Position numbers and translations under genes: made by a program. 64,000 nucleotides of DNA from Brachynemurus nebulosus (Eukaryota > Arthropoda > Insecta > Neuroptera > Myrmeleontidae), in NCBI GenBank assembly GCA_035578155.1, contig JAPWDM010000016.1, forward strand, positions 8,165,044 to 8,229,043, written 5' to 3'. Below the pieces are notes generated by a model, which saw only the letters and a list, made by a program, of their open reading frames with translations, had not been told where the DNA came from and made no database searches. This document shows, one piece after another, positions 54,923-64,000 of the stretch. How positions within the stretch are numbered: the first letter of the stretch is position 1; every line of letters starts with the position of its first letter.

Positions 54923-57769
54923 TTAGTGAATGTGGTGTGTGTGTGTGTGTGGATCAAAAGTGGTTCCTTGGAAGCCTTTGCTACCTCTGTATATTGTCAA
55001 TATGGTGGTAATATCGAGGAAGATATACTTTACATGAACAAGGTAATTGAGCGTGTAGGACACAAACCTTTATTTTTGGGCTTAGATGCAAACGCGTGCT
55101 CCGGTACATGGTTCAGTAAGAACTTGGGTTCATTGGTAGAGAACGACCGTAGGGGTGATCTTATGTGCGAATGGATGTTAGAAAAAAGTCTTTGGACATT
55201 GAACGAACCTAGTGAATTTTATACCTTTAGTGGTCCAAGGGGTTCCAGTGATATAGATGTCACTATCTGTAATCGACTTTTCTATCAACGCAGTGTGGAG
55301 TGGAGGATTATCCCAGAGTGGTGTAATAGCGATCACAATGCTATATATATCCGAGTGAATGTGGAACATGTACCGGAGACTAACGTCGGAGGACCGCTCA
55401 TTCCGGCACGGATGGCGGCTGAGTTCGAGCATGTGTTTAGCGCCCTCTTCCTTATGACTGATTATGGTAGTTGGTGTCAAATGTCTGTAAATGACAAAAT
55501 TACCAGACTCTATAATGCTATTAGGGACGCTGCCGGTGTTATCAGTTTTGTTTTAGGTTCCAAACAACACAGCAGTAAGCGTATTTCGTGGTGGACCCAT
55601 GATTTAAATGATCTCAGGAAGAGAGTCCGACGAGCCCGTAGACTTGCCCAGCGTACAAGGCATGACCTCGCAAGGGGTAGAACTTCAGAGGAAGATTACA
55701 TTCGTAAGAGGGAAGACTACAACCGGCTAAAGACCGAGTATAGGAAGGCGCTGCGTAGTACTAAAGAAAACAACTGGCGGAATTTTGTTAGAACGGACGG
55801 TAATAATGATCCATGGAATTCCGTATACCGTATCATACTGGGCCGACGCGATAGTACCTTGGCATCACTTAGAACTACCACTGGTTATACCAGCAGTTGG
55901 GGTAAGAGTGTTCGGGTCCTGTTGGAGGAATTCTTCCCGTCGGCTAATCAGGAAGTACAGGGGGCTCCCTTGACACCGGTAGACATGGAGTTTAGCTACC
56001 AGGAGGTTCACGAAGCGGTCATGGCGTCCAAACGTCGCAAGGCAGCTGGTCTAGATGGGACTAATACAGAAATTGTACGTGCAGTCTGGAATGTTGCCCC
56101 GTCGTACCTTAAAAATCTCTATGATGACTGCTTGCGCTATGGTACCTTCCCCGACGTATGGAAGGATGGTAAAGTGGTTGTCTTGCTGAAGTCGCAAGAT
56201 AAGGACCGAGCTGATCCGAAATCATACCGACCTATTTGTCTGCTGTCATCTTTCGGCAAGGTTCTCGAACGCCTAATGGTGGCCCGGTTGTCCATTCTTG
56301 CTGCGGACGAAACTAATCCCAGCCAACACGGATTCACAAGGGGTAAATCGACGGAAAGTGCCTGGGCAACTGTCAAACATTTTGTAAACTCTAATGATCG
56401 CAAATATGTCCTGGGTTTATTTATCGATTTTAGGGGGGCCTTCGATCATTTGGAGTGGCGAGCGGTTCTTAATAAAATTAATAGTATTAGATGTCCTGAG
56501 TATCACCTGTGGCACAACTACTTTAACAATCGTAGGGTCTGCATCAAGAGCAAAACACAAGCCATATGGAAGAATGTAACGAAAAGATGTCCTCAAGGTT
56601 CCCACTGTGGTCCCTCTATATGGAACTTCATGATGAACGACCTGCTGAACACCCTGGAGAATACTGGAACGTTTGTCACGGCCTACGCGGATGATCTGCT
56701 CATACTGGTCGAGGGAAACAGCCGACTTGAGCTGGAGCTTTTAGCTACTGACAAGTTGCGACTTGTGAATGTATGGAGAAATGAAGTCGGGGTCAACATC
56801 TCAGAGGACAAGACAGTTGTAATGTTACTAAAAGGTAAGTTGTCCCCTAATAGGAGACCGAACGTCAGATTGGGTCCTCGTGCGGTCAGATACGTAACAC
56901 ATACCAAATATCTAGGTGTGTCAGTTGGCGAGGGGATGAGTTTCTCCGGACATATCAGGGAGATTGACCGTAAAATTTCTTTACTTGTTGGAAGTGTTAG
57001 GAGGGTATGCAGGACCGAATGGGGTCTCGGTCGCAGGGCTATTTTGATTATGTATAAGGGCTTATTTGTCGAAATAGCATTGTATGCGGCCGTGATATGG
57101 GGTGAGGTGTGTTCCCGTCAGTACGCTAAGAATCTACTACTAAGATGTCAGCGAAAGGTGCTATACGCGTGCGTTCCAGCGTGTAGGACTGTTTCTACTG
57201 AAGCGCTCCAAGTTCTGTTAGGCGTACTCCCCTGGGACATCGAATTAAAAAGGAGGACGGTCCGAGCAAAGTTGAGACTGGGCCTGCAACTAAACGAGCA
57301 AGACCTTGTTATCGATGCCAATGAGCGAGACGAGTACACACTCATCAAGTCGTGTGAAAAAATGGCTTGGAATGAATGGCAAACTATATGGACCGGGTCA
57401 AATAAGGGTCGGGTCACTCACAGGTTCCTCCCGGATGTCAGGATAGCTAGTGGGGCTAAATGGCTCAGTGTAAGCTTGAACTTAGAAGTTACCTATTTAA
57501 TGACTGGGCATGGTACCCTGGGGACTTTCCTGAGGCAACGCGGTCTCACTGATTCTGATGAATGCAGGTGGTGCGGCCTGCCTGAGGACTGGGAGCACAT
57601 TATCCATGAGTGTCCAAAATACGAGAAAAGACGAGATCTGGATAACTGGGGTGTACGTATAAGGGATGGCGCATGGATATACGACAATATCCCGTGGGAC
57701 CCTGAAGTTTTTCTACAATTTAAGAGATTCGCTAAATGGGCTTTTGCAGTCAAAAGGGGCATTGATTAG
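54923..57769 (+). CDS. R1-clade LINE ORF2: endonuclease (partial), reverse transcriptase, CCHC
   Basis: About 948 codons with no stop, truncated at the N-terminus inside the EEP endonuclease. Endonuclease motifs left are LGLDANACS, SDIDVTIC and SDHNAIYI. Reverse transcriptase has RPICLLSSFGKVLER, FIDFRGAFDHLEW (near bases 56420-56460), CPQGSHCGPSIWNF and AYADDLLILVEGNSR, with YADD at 56684-56695. A C-terminal CCHC group, CRWCGLPEDWEHIIHEC, starts near 57564. 'YADD...VEGNSR' and this CCHC are typical of the R1/TRAS/SART group, some members of which are target-specific. No usable Met at the start; the first coding bases belong to the truncation junction. The intact frame implies a recent insertion. 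It lies ~790 bases after the RYamide stop codon. Confidence 0.88.
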   Translation, partial: LVNVVCVCVWIKSGSLEAFATSVYCQYGGNIEEDILYMNKVIERVGHKPLFLGLDANACSGTWFSKNLGSLVENDRRGDLMCEWMLEKSLWTLNEPSEFYTFSGPRGSSDIDVTICNRLFYQRSVEWRIIPEWCNSDHNAIYIRVNVEHVPETNVGGPLIPARMAAEFEHVFSALFLMTDYGSWCQMSVNDKITRLYNAIRDAAGVISFVLGSKQHSSKRISWWTHDLNDLRKRVRRARRLAQRTRHDLARGRTSEEDYIRKREDYNRLKTEYRKALRSTKENNWRNFVRTDGNNDPWNSVYRIILGRRDSTLASLRTTTGYTSSWGKSVRVLLEEFFPSANQEVQGAPLTPVDMEFSYQEVHEAVMASKRRKAAGLDGTNTEIVRAVWNVAPSYLKNLYDDCLRYGTFPDVWKDGKVVVLLKSQDKDRADPKSYRPICLLSSFGKVLERLMVARLSILAADETNPSQHGFTRGKSTESAWATVKHFVNSNDRKYVLGLFIDFRGAFDHLEWRAVLNKINSIRCPEYHLWHNYFNNRRVCIKSKTQAIWKNVTKRCPQGSHCGPSIWNFMMNDLLNTLENTGTFVTAYADDLLILVEGNSRLELELLATDKLRLVNVWRNEVGVNISEDKTVVMLLKGKLSPNRRPNVRLGPRAVRYVTHTKYLGVSVGEGMSFSGHIREIDRKISLLVGSVRRVCRTEWGLGRRAILIMYKGLFVEIALYAAVIWGEVCSRQYAKNLLLRCQRKVLYACVPACRTVSTEALQVLLGVLPWDIELKRRTVRAKLRLGLQLNEQDLVIDANERDEYTLIKSCEKMAWNEWQTIWTGSNKGRVTHRFLPDVRIASGAKWLSVSLNLEVTYLMTGHGTLGTFLRQRGLTDSDECRWCGLPEDWEHIIHECPKYEKRRDLDNWGVRIRDGAWIYDNIPWDPEVFLQFKRFAKWAFAVKRGID

Positions 57770-58018
57770 AGCATTCTTTTTTTTTTGTGCTCTAAAGGTT
57801 GTGACTGCCACATTTTTATTTATTTATTTATTTATTTATTTTTCTCTTCTTCTTCTTCTTCCTCTCTCTTGGTAATAGTATATCTTGTTAATAGTATATC
57901 TTGTTAGGTGTGTGAATGAATGACGAAGGATGATTGAGGATTACACTATTGGAACAGAGCGTCTAGGATTGTTTTTATGTGCGGAATCACCATGGTAGTA
58001 TGATGAGTGCGTGTGTGT

Positions 58019-59196
58019 ATGATAGGGCCCACCAGAGCCCTACTGTTCAGGGGGTTAAATCTGGGAGGTACCTGGCTTGTCTGGGTGCCGAAAAGCTGCC
58101 CGTATTGCTCTTATCGGTACCACGGGGGCCGAGATGCCCAGCGGGCCTTATGCTCGCCTCGGTCATTGAGGTTTGGTTTCGTGGTGGCAGTGGTTAATAG
58201 CCTAAGTTCGCGGGCGAGAGGTCCATATTTGTGAGCCTCGACGGGTGAGCTGCGTTCAGCTCGGGTGCTAACCTGCTCAGTTAGAAGTGTGATAGATAGC
58301 ACGCGACCCGACCAGTGGTGCGGAGGGGCCCAAACCCCCAAAGTAAACTGGGAGCATGGGACTAGTTTTCTAGATCTGTGCGCGCTGACTGGGCGTTTCC
58401 CAGTCCCCGCCTAATGGTAGCCATGGTATTATGCCCCCAGGGTGGTATACCATGTAAATCATCTTCGACGTTGTACCTCGTGTATTGTAGACTTATGGTT
58501 ACATTTATTGATAAACTTAGTATATACTACAATTTGTTATTTCATTATTGTTGTTACGTGTAGATTTTAATATTGTTGTTAAATTTATTTGATAGTTGTT
58601 AGTGATTAGTTTTTATTTGTTATTTTCGTTGGACTGGCCAATTCGGTTCGAAACATAGGAAAGCACCGGAGCAACTGAGCGATGAGCACATGCTGACGAG
58701 GAATACTACAGAAGACGACGACAGTCGATGAATGATAGGGTCCACCAGAGACCTACTGTTCGGGGGTTAAATCTGGGAGGTTCCCGGCTTGTCTGGGGGC
58801 CGAAAAGCTGACCGTATTTCTCTTATCGGTACCGCGGGGACCGAGATGCCCAGCGAGCCTGTGCTCGCCTCGGTCATTGAGGTTTGGTTTCGTGGTGGCA
58901 GTGGTTAATAGCCCAAGTTCGCGGGCGAGAGATTCATAATTATGAGCCTCGACGGGTGAGCTGCGTTCAGCTAGGGTGCTAACCTGCTCAGCTAGAAGTG
59001 TGATAGATAGCACGCGGCCTGACCAGTGGTGCGGAGGGGCCCTAACCCCCAAAGTAAACTAGGAGCATGGGGCTAGTTTTCTAGACCTGTGCGCGCTGAC
59101 TGGGCGTATCCCGGTCCTCGCCTAATGGTGGCCATGGTATTATGCCTCCAGGGTGGTATACCATGTAAATCATCTTCGACGTTGTACCTCGTGTAT
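58019..59196 (+). repeat. Two direct copies of a ~465-bp unit in the R1-like 3' UTR
   Basis: Copy 1, 58019-58485; copy 2, 58733-59196. Shared landmarks are GGTTAAATCTGGGAGGT, CCGAAAAGCTG, CGAGATGCCCAGCG, TGGTGCGGAGGGGCCC and GACGTTGTACCTCGTGTAT. About 250 bases separate them. The copies differ by several substitutions, so the duplication is not recent. Confidence 0.85.
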
Positions 59197-59197
59197 A

Positions 59198-59472
59198 GAT
59201 TGACCTTTGACCCGGCATGTACCGAGTACATGTATTTAAAATTTGTTGTTGACATTTGACCCCAACACTCGCACATACTGTTGGCCTTGAAACTCCAAAG
59301 ACATGAGTCATCACTTCGACAAAATGACATCATGTCTTAAGACATGATTCATTATTAACGACAAAATAAATTCAAGTAAACCCATTATGCGTCATCACAA
59401 TTTGTTCATCACGATTTGGATTTGTGCTAACCCACTACCCGCCAGCACTAACGTAGTTTTGAATGTAAACCT
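59198..59472. other. Short non-coding segment
   Basis: No feature beyond weak repeats; it may be the end of the LINE 3' region. Confidence 0.4.
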
Positions 59473-59588
59473 AACGCATGCGCAGACTGAATTTTAGTAC
59501 ACGACACATGCGCAGACTGAATTTTAGAACATGACGCATGCGCAGACTGAATTTAGAACACGACGCATGCGCAGACTGAATTTTAGAC
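59473..59588 (+). repeat. Four tandem ~31-bp units with CGCATGCGCAG
   Basis: The unit is ACGCATGCGCAGACTGAATT plus TTAGAACACG-like sequence, four copies (the second starts CACATGCGCAG). Each has a core resembling the NRF-1/Erect-wing site TGCGCATGCGCA. Confidence 0.85.
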
Positions 59589-59613
59589 CACAAATTTATA
59601 GATGTATATTTAT

Positions 59614-59693
59614 AGGGTACACTACCTCGTCAAAAATGTGGGGACTATCCTAATTCGGGGGTGGTCCCAAACTTTTGACACCGTACTGTACTT
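59614..59693. mobile_element. Small inverted-repeat element (Tc1-like end motif)
   Basis: TACACTACCTCGTCAAAAAT and its inverted partner ACTTTTGACACCGTACTGTA bracket ~80 bases. A third similar end, TACACTGCCGTGTCAAAAGT, follows at 59704-59723, perhaps from another insertion. Confidence 0.5.
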
Positions 59694-59723
59694 AAATTTT
59701 TGGTACACTGCCGTGTCAAAAGT

Positions 59724-61585
59724 GTGGACCCTCTGATCAAAAAGGTATCCGATCAATTTTTAAAGCGTACTGTGCTTATTACGTGCAAACCTTCGTCTTT
59801 AAGCTCGCTTAATTGCGTCATCTTAAAGGAAAATCGGGAGGGTGATAAATTTTGTGACACTGTACCAAGCGCTAGATTTTAAACCGAACTAACTTCAGAT
59901 TCCAGGGTCCAGGGTCCAGATTTCAGACCGCTACTGTACTTCCGAAAATCGGATGTCGGCTGTACCTCAGGGGAATTTTTTTTGTATATTTAACCTTGGA
60001 ATATCTTCTTAGTTCCAGGACTTTTTATCAGTTTTAAAATAAACAAACAACCAATATCTAAATGTTTGTTTTAGCTCAATGTTAATTTTAACAGACCTTG
60101 AAAGCAGATTGTAAAACATCATTTAAGAATTTGAGTATAACACAATAATATTTCTAGGATAAATTATAAATCAAATGAAAATTATCTTAATATCTACACA
60201 CCTGTGTATTATGTATACACCCTGCATATTAATAATAATATGTATTCTATTTCTTATTTATGATTAAATTGAATACAGAATCTAATTATAATAATAATTA
60301 GGTACCGGGTTTCTTCGGACAGGTCAGGACCGTACTTATTTCAATAAAATTTTGCAACTAAATTACATTAAATTATGCATATTTGAATGAATATAATTGG
60401 TCAAAAATTACATTTTTCACCATTTAGAATACTAACAGCATTTTTTATTTGACGAAAGTAAGTAAATTCAAAAAATCGGAAAAAATTTTTGTAAAATATA
60501 TTGAAAAGTGGTTGAATATTTAGACGGTCTATTATAATAACTAAGACGTACGTATTTGCTAAAATTTTTTATTACTGAAAAACAAATTTTTAACTATACT
60601 TCTATCTCTCAAAATTGAAAACAATAAAAGAAGATGAATTTATTTAATTTAAATGACATGTCACATAAATCACATACATAATATAAACAAAAATACTTTT
60701 GATAGTCAATTAAAATTACAGTGGCATTTTTCAATTGTGCAGGTTATAAATAAAATAAAAAACAGGATGTTTACATAAAATACGTATAAATAATATTTTG
60801 ATACACATATGTATATGTGTGTATGTAACTTGTGTACGTTGTTTTTATGAAAATATTTTGAACTTTTAGTCACATTGAGTGCAATATGTATACTTGCATA
60901 TGCTAAAGACGAAACTGACGAAATCCGAAAGAAATCCGATACCTGATAATAATTTATAAATATTTTAAAAAATTTGCTTAATCAACATAAATTATTATAT
61001 GTATATCATTTTAATACTGATTCATATTTATATTAGAGTATAATAGTATTGTATTTATTAACATTTTAAACAGAATAAAATTTCAAATTTTTTAGTTTTA
61101 AATTACTATAATTTAAACACGTTGTTTAATATAAAAATTATAACGGCTTATTGAGTTGCTAAATTTTTATAGATTAGTGTCTATATTAGAAAATTCACAT
61201 GAAAAATCAAAATTTCTATACACCTACTAGAACATTTTGAATATAGATCCACTTTATTATTAACACACATATATAACGGGTGTATATTTAATATTTTTCA
61301 TAAATATTTTAGTATACGGGTGTATCATTGAATATGCTTTTCAATTAGGATGGTAAATATCCTTAGATTTTTTTCAATACTTTTATAGGAAAACGAAAGA
61401 AACTTCTTGCTGTAAAAAATAGGGGAATTTAGGTTAACAGTTAAATAAAACGCACATATTTCTTTTTAAATTTTATTTATAGAATATGTATACAAAAAAT
61501 TAAATTACTTAAATATATTTATTACATAAAATCTACTTATTTTCCATATAAAATTTTTTTAAAAGAATACAGTTTTCTAATGAAC
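59724..61585. other. AT-rich non-coding region
   Basis: No coding region or repeat structure recognised. Confidence 0.45.
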
Positions 61586-61589
61586 AAAT

Positions 61590-62040
61590 ATTATCTGAAT
61601 GAAGCATACAGCGTCTTGAATAATATTCATCTCGCAGAATGGAAATCTTCGGTATATCAAATATTTCTTCCAAATTCAAAATCCACGGCTAGTGTTCGGT
61701 GTCATCAAATAAATTTGAAATCCATTTCTTCTTTTCTCTGTCCTTGACGTATATGACATCGTACTACTTTAATACAGGTTTCAATATGGTATGAAGTTTA
61801 TTGTACGGAATAAATCCATACTACCCCATGGGAAGGTATCCCATGCCAGTTTCGGTAAAGCCGACGGGCAACTCGTTGATATTTCTTCGGCAACTCGTTG
61901 AAATCAAACGGTGCGTCGAACATAAGATGTAATATTTCATCTGAATTTTCTGCAGCGATACCAAATTCTTTAAAATAAAATTGGTTGTTGTGGCCGCCGT
62001 AGAACTGAAATTATTCACACATCAAAATGACATCATGAAC
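61590..62040 (-). pseudogene. Conserved virus-like-cluster ORF of unknown function, broken
   Basis: One minus-strand frame at about 61820-62035 reads like a folded protein (FYGGHNNQFYFKEFGI ... NELPKKYQRVARRLYRNWHG). Another frame continues as VKDREKKKWISNLF near 61700-61745. To my recollection this combination occurs in uncharacterised insect proteins from virus-like or Polinton-like loci. There are at least two frame breaks. I cannot assign a function. It lies 3' of the capsid-like gene, on the same strand. Confidence 0.35.
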
Positions 62041-63147
62041 TAAAATGGCTATTGCTGTCGTACCAGCTGGAATATTTTTATTACATTTAAGTTCTAAACG
62101 AACATCAACTGAGCCGCTTTTCAGTGACTCGTTTTGATGTGAGCAATCGATAAAAACTATCGGAGCTATAGTTTTAAAATTTTCTCAGCTTAAGAGCGGT
62201 TCATTGGAACAATGAAAGTATGAAGATTGAAGGCGGGTATACATATTATAAAGTATTGCATACTGATTAATATCTTTAATATTCAAATCATCATAAGGGT
62301 ACACTTGTGAATTTAGATAAACTTTGAAATTATTTAAATCACAATGATTAAACTTAGAAACATTTCTGTCCTTTTTCTGTAAAGCGAAAATGATATATCG
62401 CGGTTTTTCTAGCTGTGCAGTTGCTTTTACAACCCAAGTGTTTTGTTGTGTAGTGGGTAATGCAGGTTGAATATAAGTTTCCCACTCTCTAAAACTAATC
62501 TGTATAGGCTCAGCTTTTTCAATATACTTTAACAGTGATAATTTAATTTCATCTGAGCAGTTACATGTGGAACACGCCATTCGAGTTTATTTGTTTCAAA
62601 TTTCAACGAATCCGATTCTGAAACAATTACATCATTGTCAGTTCGAGCACGAATAAGAATTAATTCATGTTTTGCGTTTAACATAATTTTTCGATAATCC
62701 TCAGCGAATCCCAATAATTTTCTAAGCGGAATGTAAAAGTTAAAGTTGGCTTGTGGTAATGTTATTGTACAGTCATTATCAATCGACCAACCAGCATTTA
62801 GTAATTGTTTACTCTCACCATCGTTTAACGGTAAATAATTTTTTAATGTCGATGCTAGACCAACATACCTAACACGCTCAAGTTGAACTCCATTTAATTC
62901 ATATCTAATTTCATCGAATAGAAAGGCAATACAATTTATTAATGCTATATCTGGAACGGCATTTTCGTTATTTAAGATTTTCCCCTCAATGTATATAAAA
63001 CTTTCACTAGGTAAAATGTACAAGTCCTGGTTTTCAATCAATATTCTCACTTCATCATTATTCTTGAAGGATCACAAAAAGGGTGCATATGCATGATATT
63101 CAAACTTCGTAATGCTGTTTTCAATTTGTGCGCCACCAGGGATATTT
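62040..63147 (-). pseudogene. Double-jelly-roll major-capsid-like protein, frameshifted
   Basis: Two large frame segments at 62529-63050 and 62185-62580 together resemble insect proteins annotated with a double jelly-roll-like domain, related to capsid proteins of Polintons/Mavericks and adintoviruses. Landmarks are SESFIYIEG, FDEIRYELNG and FYIPLRKLLGFAEDY in the first segment, and EKPRYIIFALQKKD with FKVYLNSQVYPYDD in the second. Breaks are a frameshift before 63050, one near 62550-62580, and a stop at 62185-62187, after which the frame continues to about 62040. The N-terminal part begins near 63147. In the virus-like parent this would be the shell protein; here it is a relic. An aphid- or ant-type domesticated copy is unlikely given the breaks. 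Confidence 0.72.
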
Positions 63148-63337
63148 AACACGTCGCTCTATACCATTTTCTTTTAAATTTATGACCCAAAAATTCAAGA
63201 AATGCTAAATGCTCAGGTGAAATACGTTGTTGCTTATATGCTTTACGTTTAATGGTATTCAACTGAATGAGTTTAGGCTGCAAAAACCCTCTATTATATA
63301 GCCTAGCGGAGGGTTGCTCCAGATTGTAAATTAACAT
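63146..63337 (-). CDS. Small basic ORF between the virus-like genes, 63 aa
   Basis: MLIYNLEQPSARLYNRGFLQ at the start, then a Lys/Arg-rich C-terminal half (HKFKRKWYRATC). It starts directly after the upstream gene and ends just before the capsid-like gene, as a small gene in a compact virus-like cluster would. No family recognised. It may be a truncated remnant. Confidence 0.35.
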   Translation of the reverse strand: MLIYNLEQPSARLYNRGFLQPKLIQLNTIKRKAYKQQRISPEHLAFLEFLGHKFKRKWYRATC

Positions 63338-63339
63338 GG

Positions 63340-64000
63340 TCTCAAATGCAAACGTACTGTGATTGTTTCACCGCAAAAGTCCACCAAATCACCGTCTTGA
63401 TCAACAATTTTCAGCGAAAGAGATGTTAACTCTTTAACCGTTACTGGTGAATAGCTTATATTTCTGGTACCTCAACTATTTTATACCCTGGCGCAACAAG
63501 AGGTGAAAATTCATGAAGCGTGTGAGCTAGCGTACCATTCGTATAAGCATTACTCGTAATATTAGATTCAATGCGTATTGCATTCACCTTCATGATACTG
63601 ACAGACTCATTAGATGAGTGAAGCTTGTTTGATTCCAATATCCGTTTAGTAAACCCTAAAAGTGAACCAATTGTATTAAGTTTAGTGAAATCAATAGCTT
63701 CATTGCTAATTATTTCGCATTTGAGTGTGTTATTATTAGCCCTTAAACGTATGTATGGTTTAGCATTTTCATTGTTATGTTATATTGCCATACTTGTTGT
63801 ACATAGTTTTGTTTATATATGTAGCTAAATCATCTATTTCAAAGGTGCCGATAGGAAATGATATTACATCGTTATCACCGTAATGTAATAAATTATTTTT
63901 AACAGTTACATTAGGAATTGAATTGTATACTTGAAAATCTAATAGAGCACACTCATATTGACTTCTAATTTGAATTGCGGGAAAATACGTGGTGTTTTAA
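63340..64000 (-). pseudogene. Virus-like structural or minor-capsid-type protein, several frame breaks
   Basis: Coding-like segments occur in different frames: about 63770-63999 (LLDFQVYNSIPNVTVKN), 63456-63750 (IGSLLGFTKRILESNK, then HEFSPLVAPGYKIVEVPEI) and 63340-63440 (KIVDQDGDLVDFCGETITVR). To my recollection these match uncharacterised insect proteins that sit next to double-jelly-roll capsid genes. The gene runs off the right edge. At least three frame breaks make it non-functional. A minor capsid or fibre role is only an inference from neighbourhood. Confidence 0.45.

Larger units (their letters stand above)
54923..59197 (+). mobile_element. R1-clade LINE, 5'-truncated, with long duplicated 3' UTR
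   Basis: The ORF at 54923-57769 is followed by ~1.4 kb of 3' UTR that includes (TTTA)n at 57818-57842, a CTT tract and two direct copies of a ~465-bp unit (58019-58485 and 58733-59196). A 17-bp word, TGTACCTCGTGTATTGT, lies at the 5' junction (54905-54921) and again at 58472-58488; 14 bases of it recur at 59183-59196. The 3' boundary is therefore uncertain: 58471 if the word is a target duplication, near 59197 if it is element sequence. Confidence 0.75.

Noticed and set aside
56137..57762. Minus-strand open frames under the R1-like ORF
   Set aside because: They are antisense shadows of an intact sense frame with clear reverse transcriptase motifs.

Overview
This is an AT-rich arthropod, almost certainly insect, nuclear genome window. 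It is dominated by transposable elements, with one recognisable host gene. The organism call rests on an exon of a RYamide neuropeptide precursor (53758-54130, +), on insect-type LINEs of at least four families, on a tRNA-derived SINE, and on many short inverted-repeat DNA elements. I cannot name the species.

Layout. 1-2240: a CR1/Jockey-superfamily LINE on the minus strand, cut by the window edge. 2241-5275: a 3-kb foldback element whose arms are inverted arrays of ~125-bp units. 5276-9082: decayed LINE fragments on the plus strand. 9083-28432: an array of seven LINE copies from three families, all on the minus strand, each bounded on both sides by (TTA)n. Three copies (A1-A3) are an R4/Dong-like family with a restriction-like endonuclease; A2 and A3 have intact ORFs of about 1396 aa. 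Three (E1-E3) are 5'-truncated copies of an RNase H-encoding I-type LINE, with a 3' UTR built from up to eight consecutive hairpins. One (D) is a decayed, older relative of A. 28433-53036: no convincing gene, but at least nine inverted-repeat elements (Harbinger-like, MULE-like, pogo-like, TTAA-type, palindromic) and a Helitron-like element, several with visible target-site duplications.

53037-53264 is a tRNA-derived SINE with a 13-bp target-site duplication. It lies just upstream of the RYamide exon, which encodes two amidated peptides and starts inside the signal peptide, so the start codon is in an upstream exon. 54923-57769 is a 5'-truncated but uninterrupted R1-clade LINE ORF, followed by a 3' UTR holding a ~465-bp duplication. 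61590-64000 (minus) holds broken remains of a cluster of virus-like genes, including a double-jelly-roll major-capsid-like gene. The best reading is a degraded Polinton/Maverick-like (or adintovirus-like) integrated element that continues past the right edge.

The strongest candidates for something not well described are the hairpin-array 3' UTR of the RNase H LINE, which shows paired compensatory changes between copies, and the nested same-orientation TTA-bounded LINE array. The capsid-like locus is notable but fits a known class. No operon-like or pathway relationship between genes is apparent; relationships here are of insertion and nesting.
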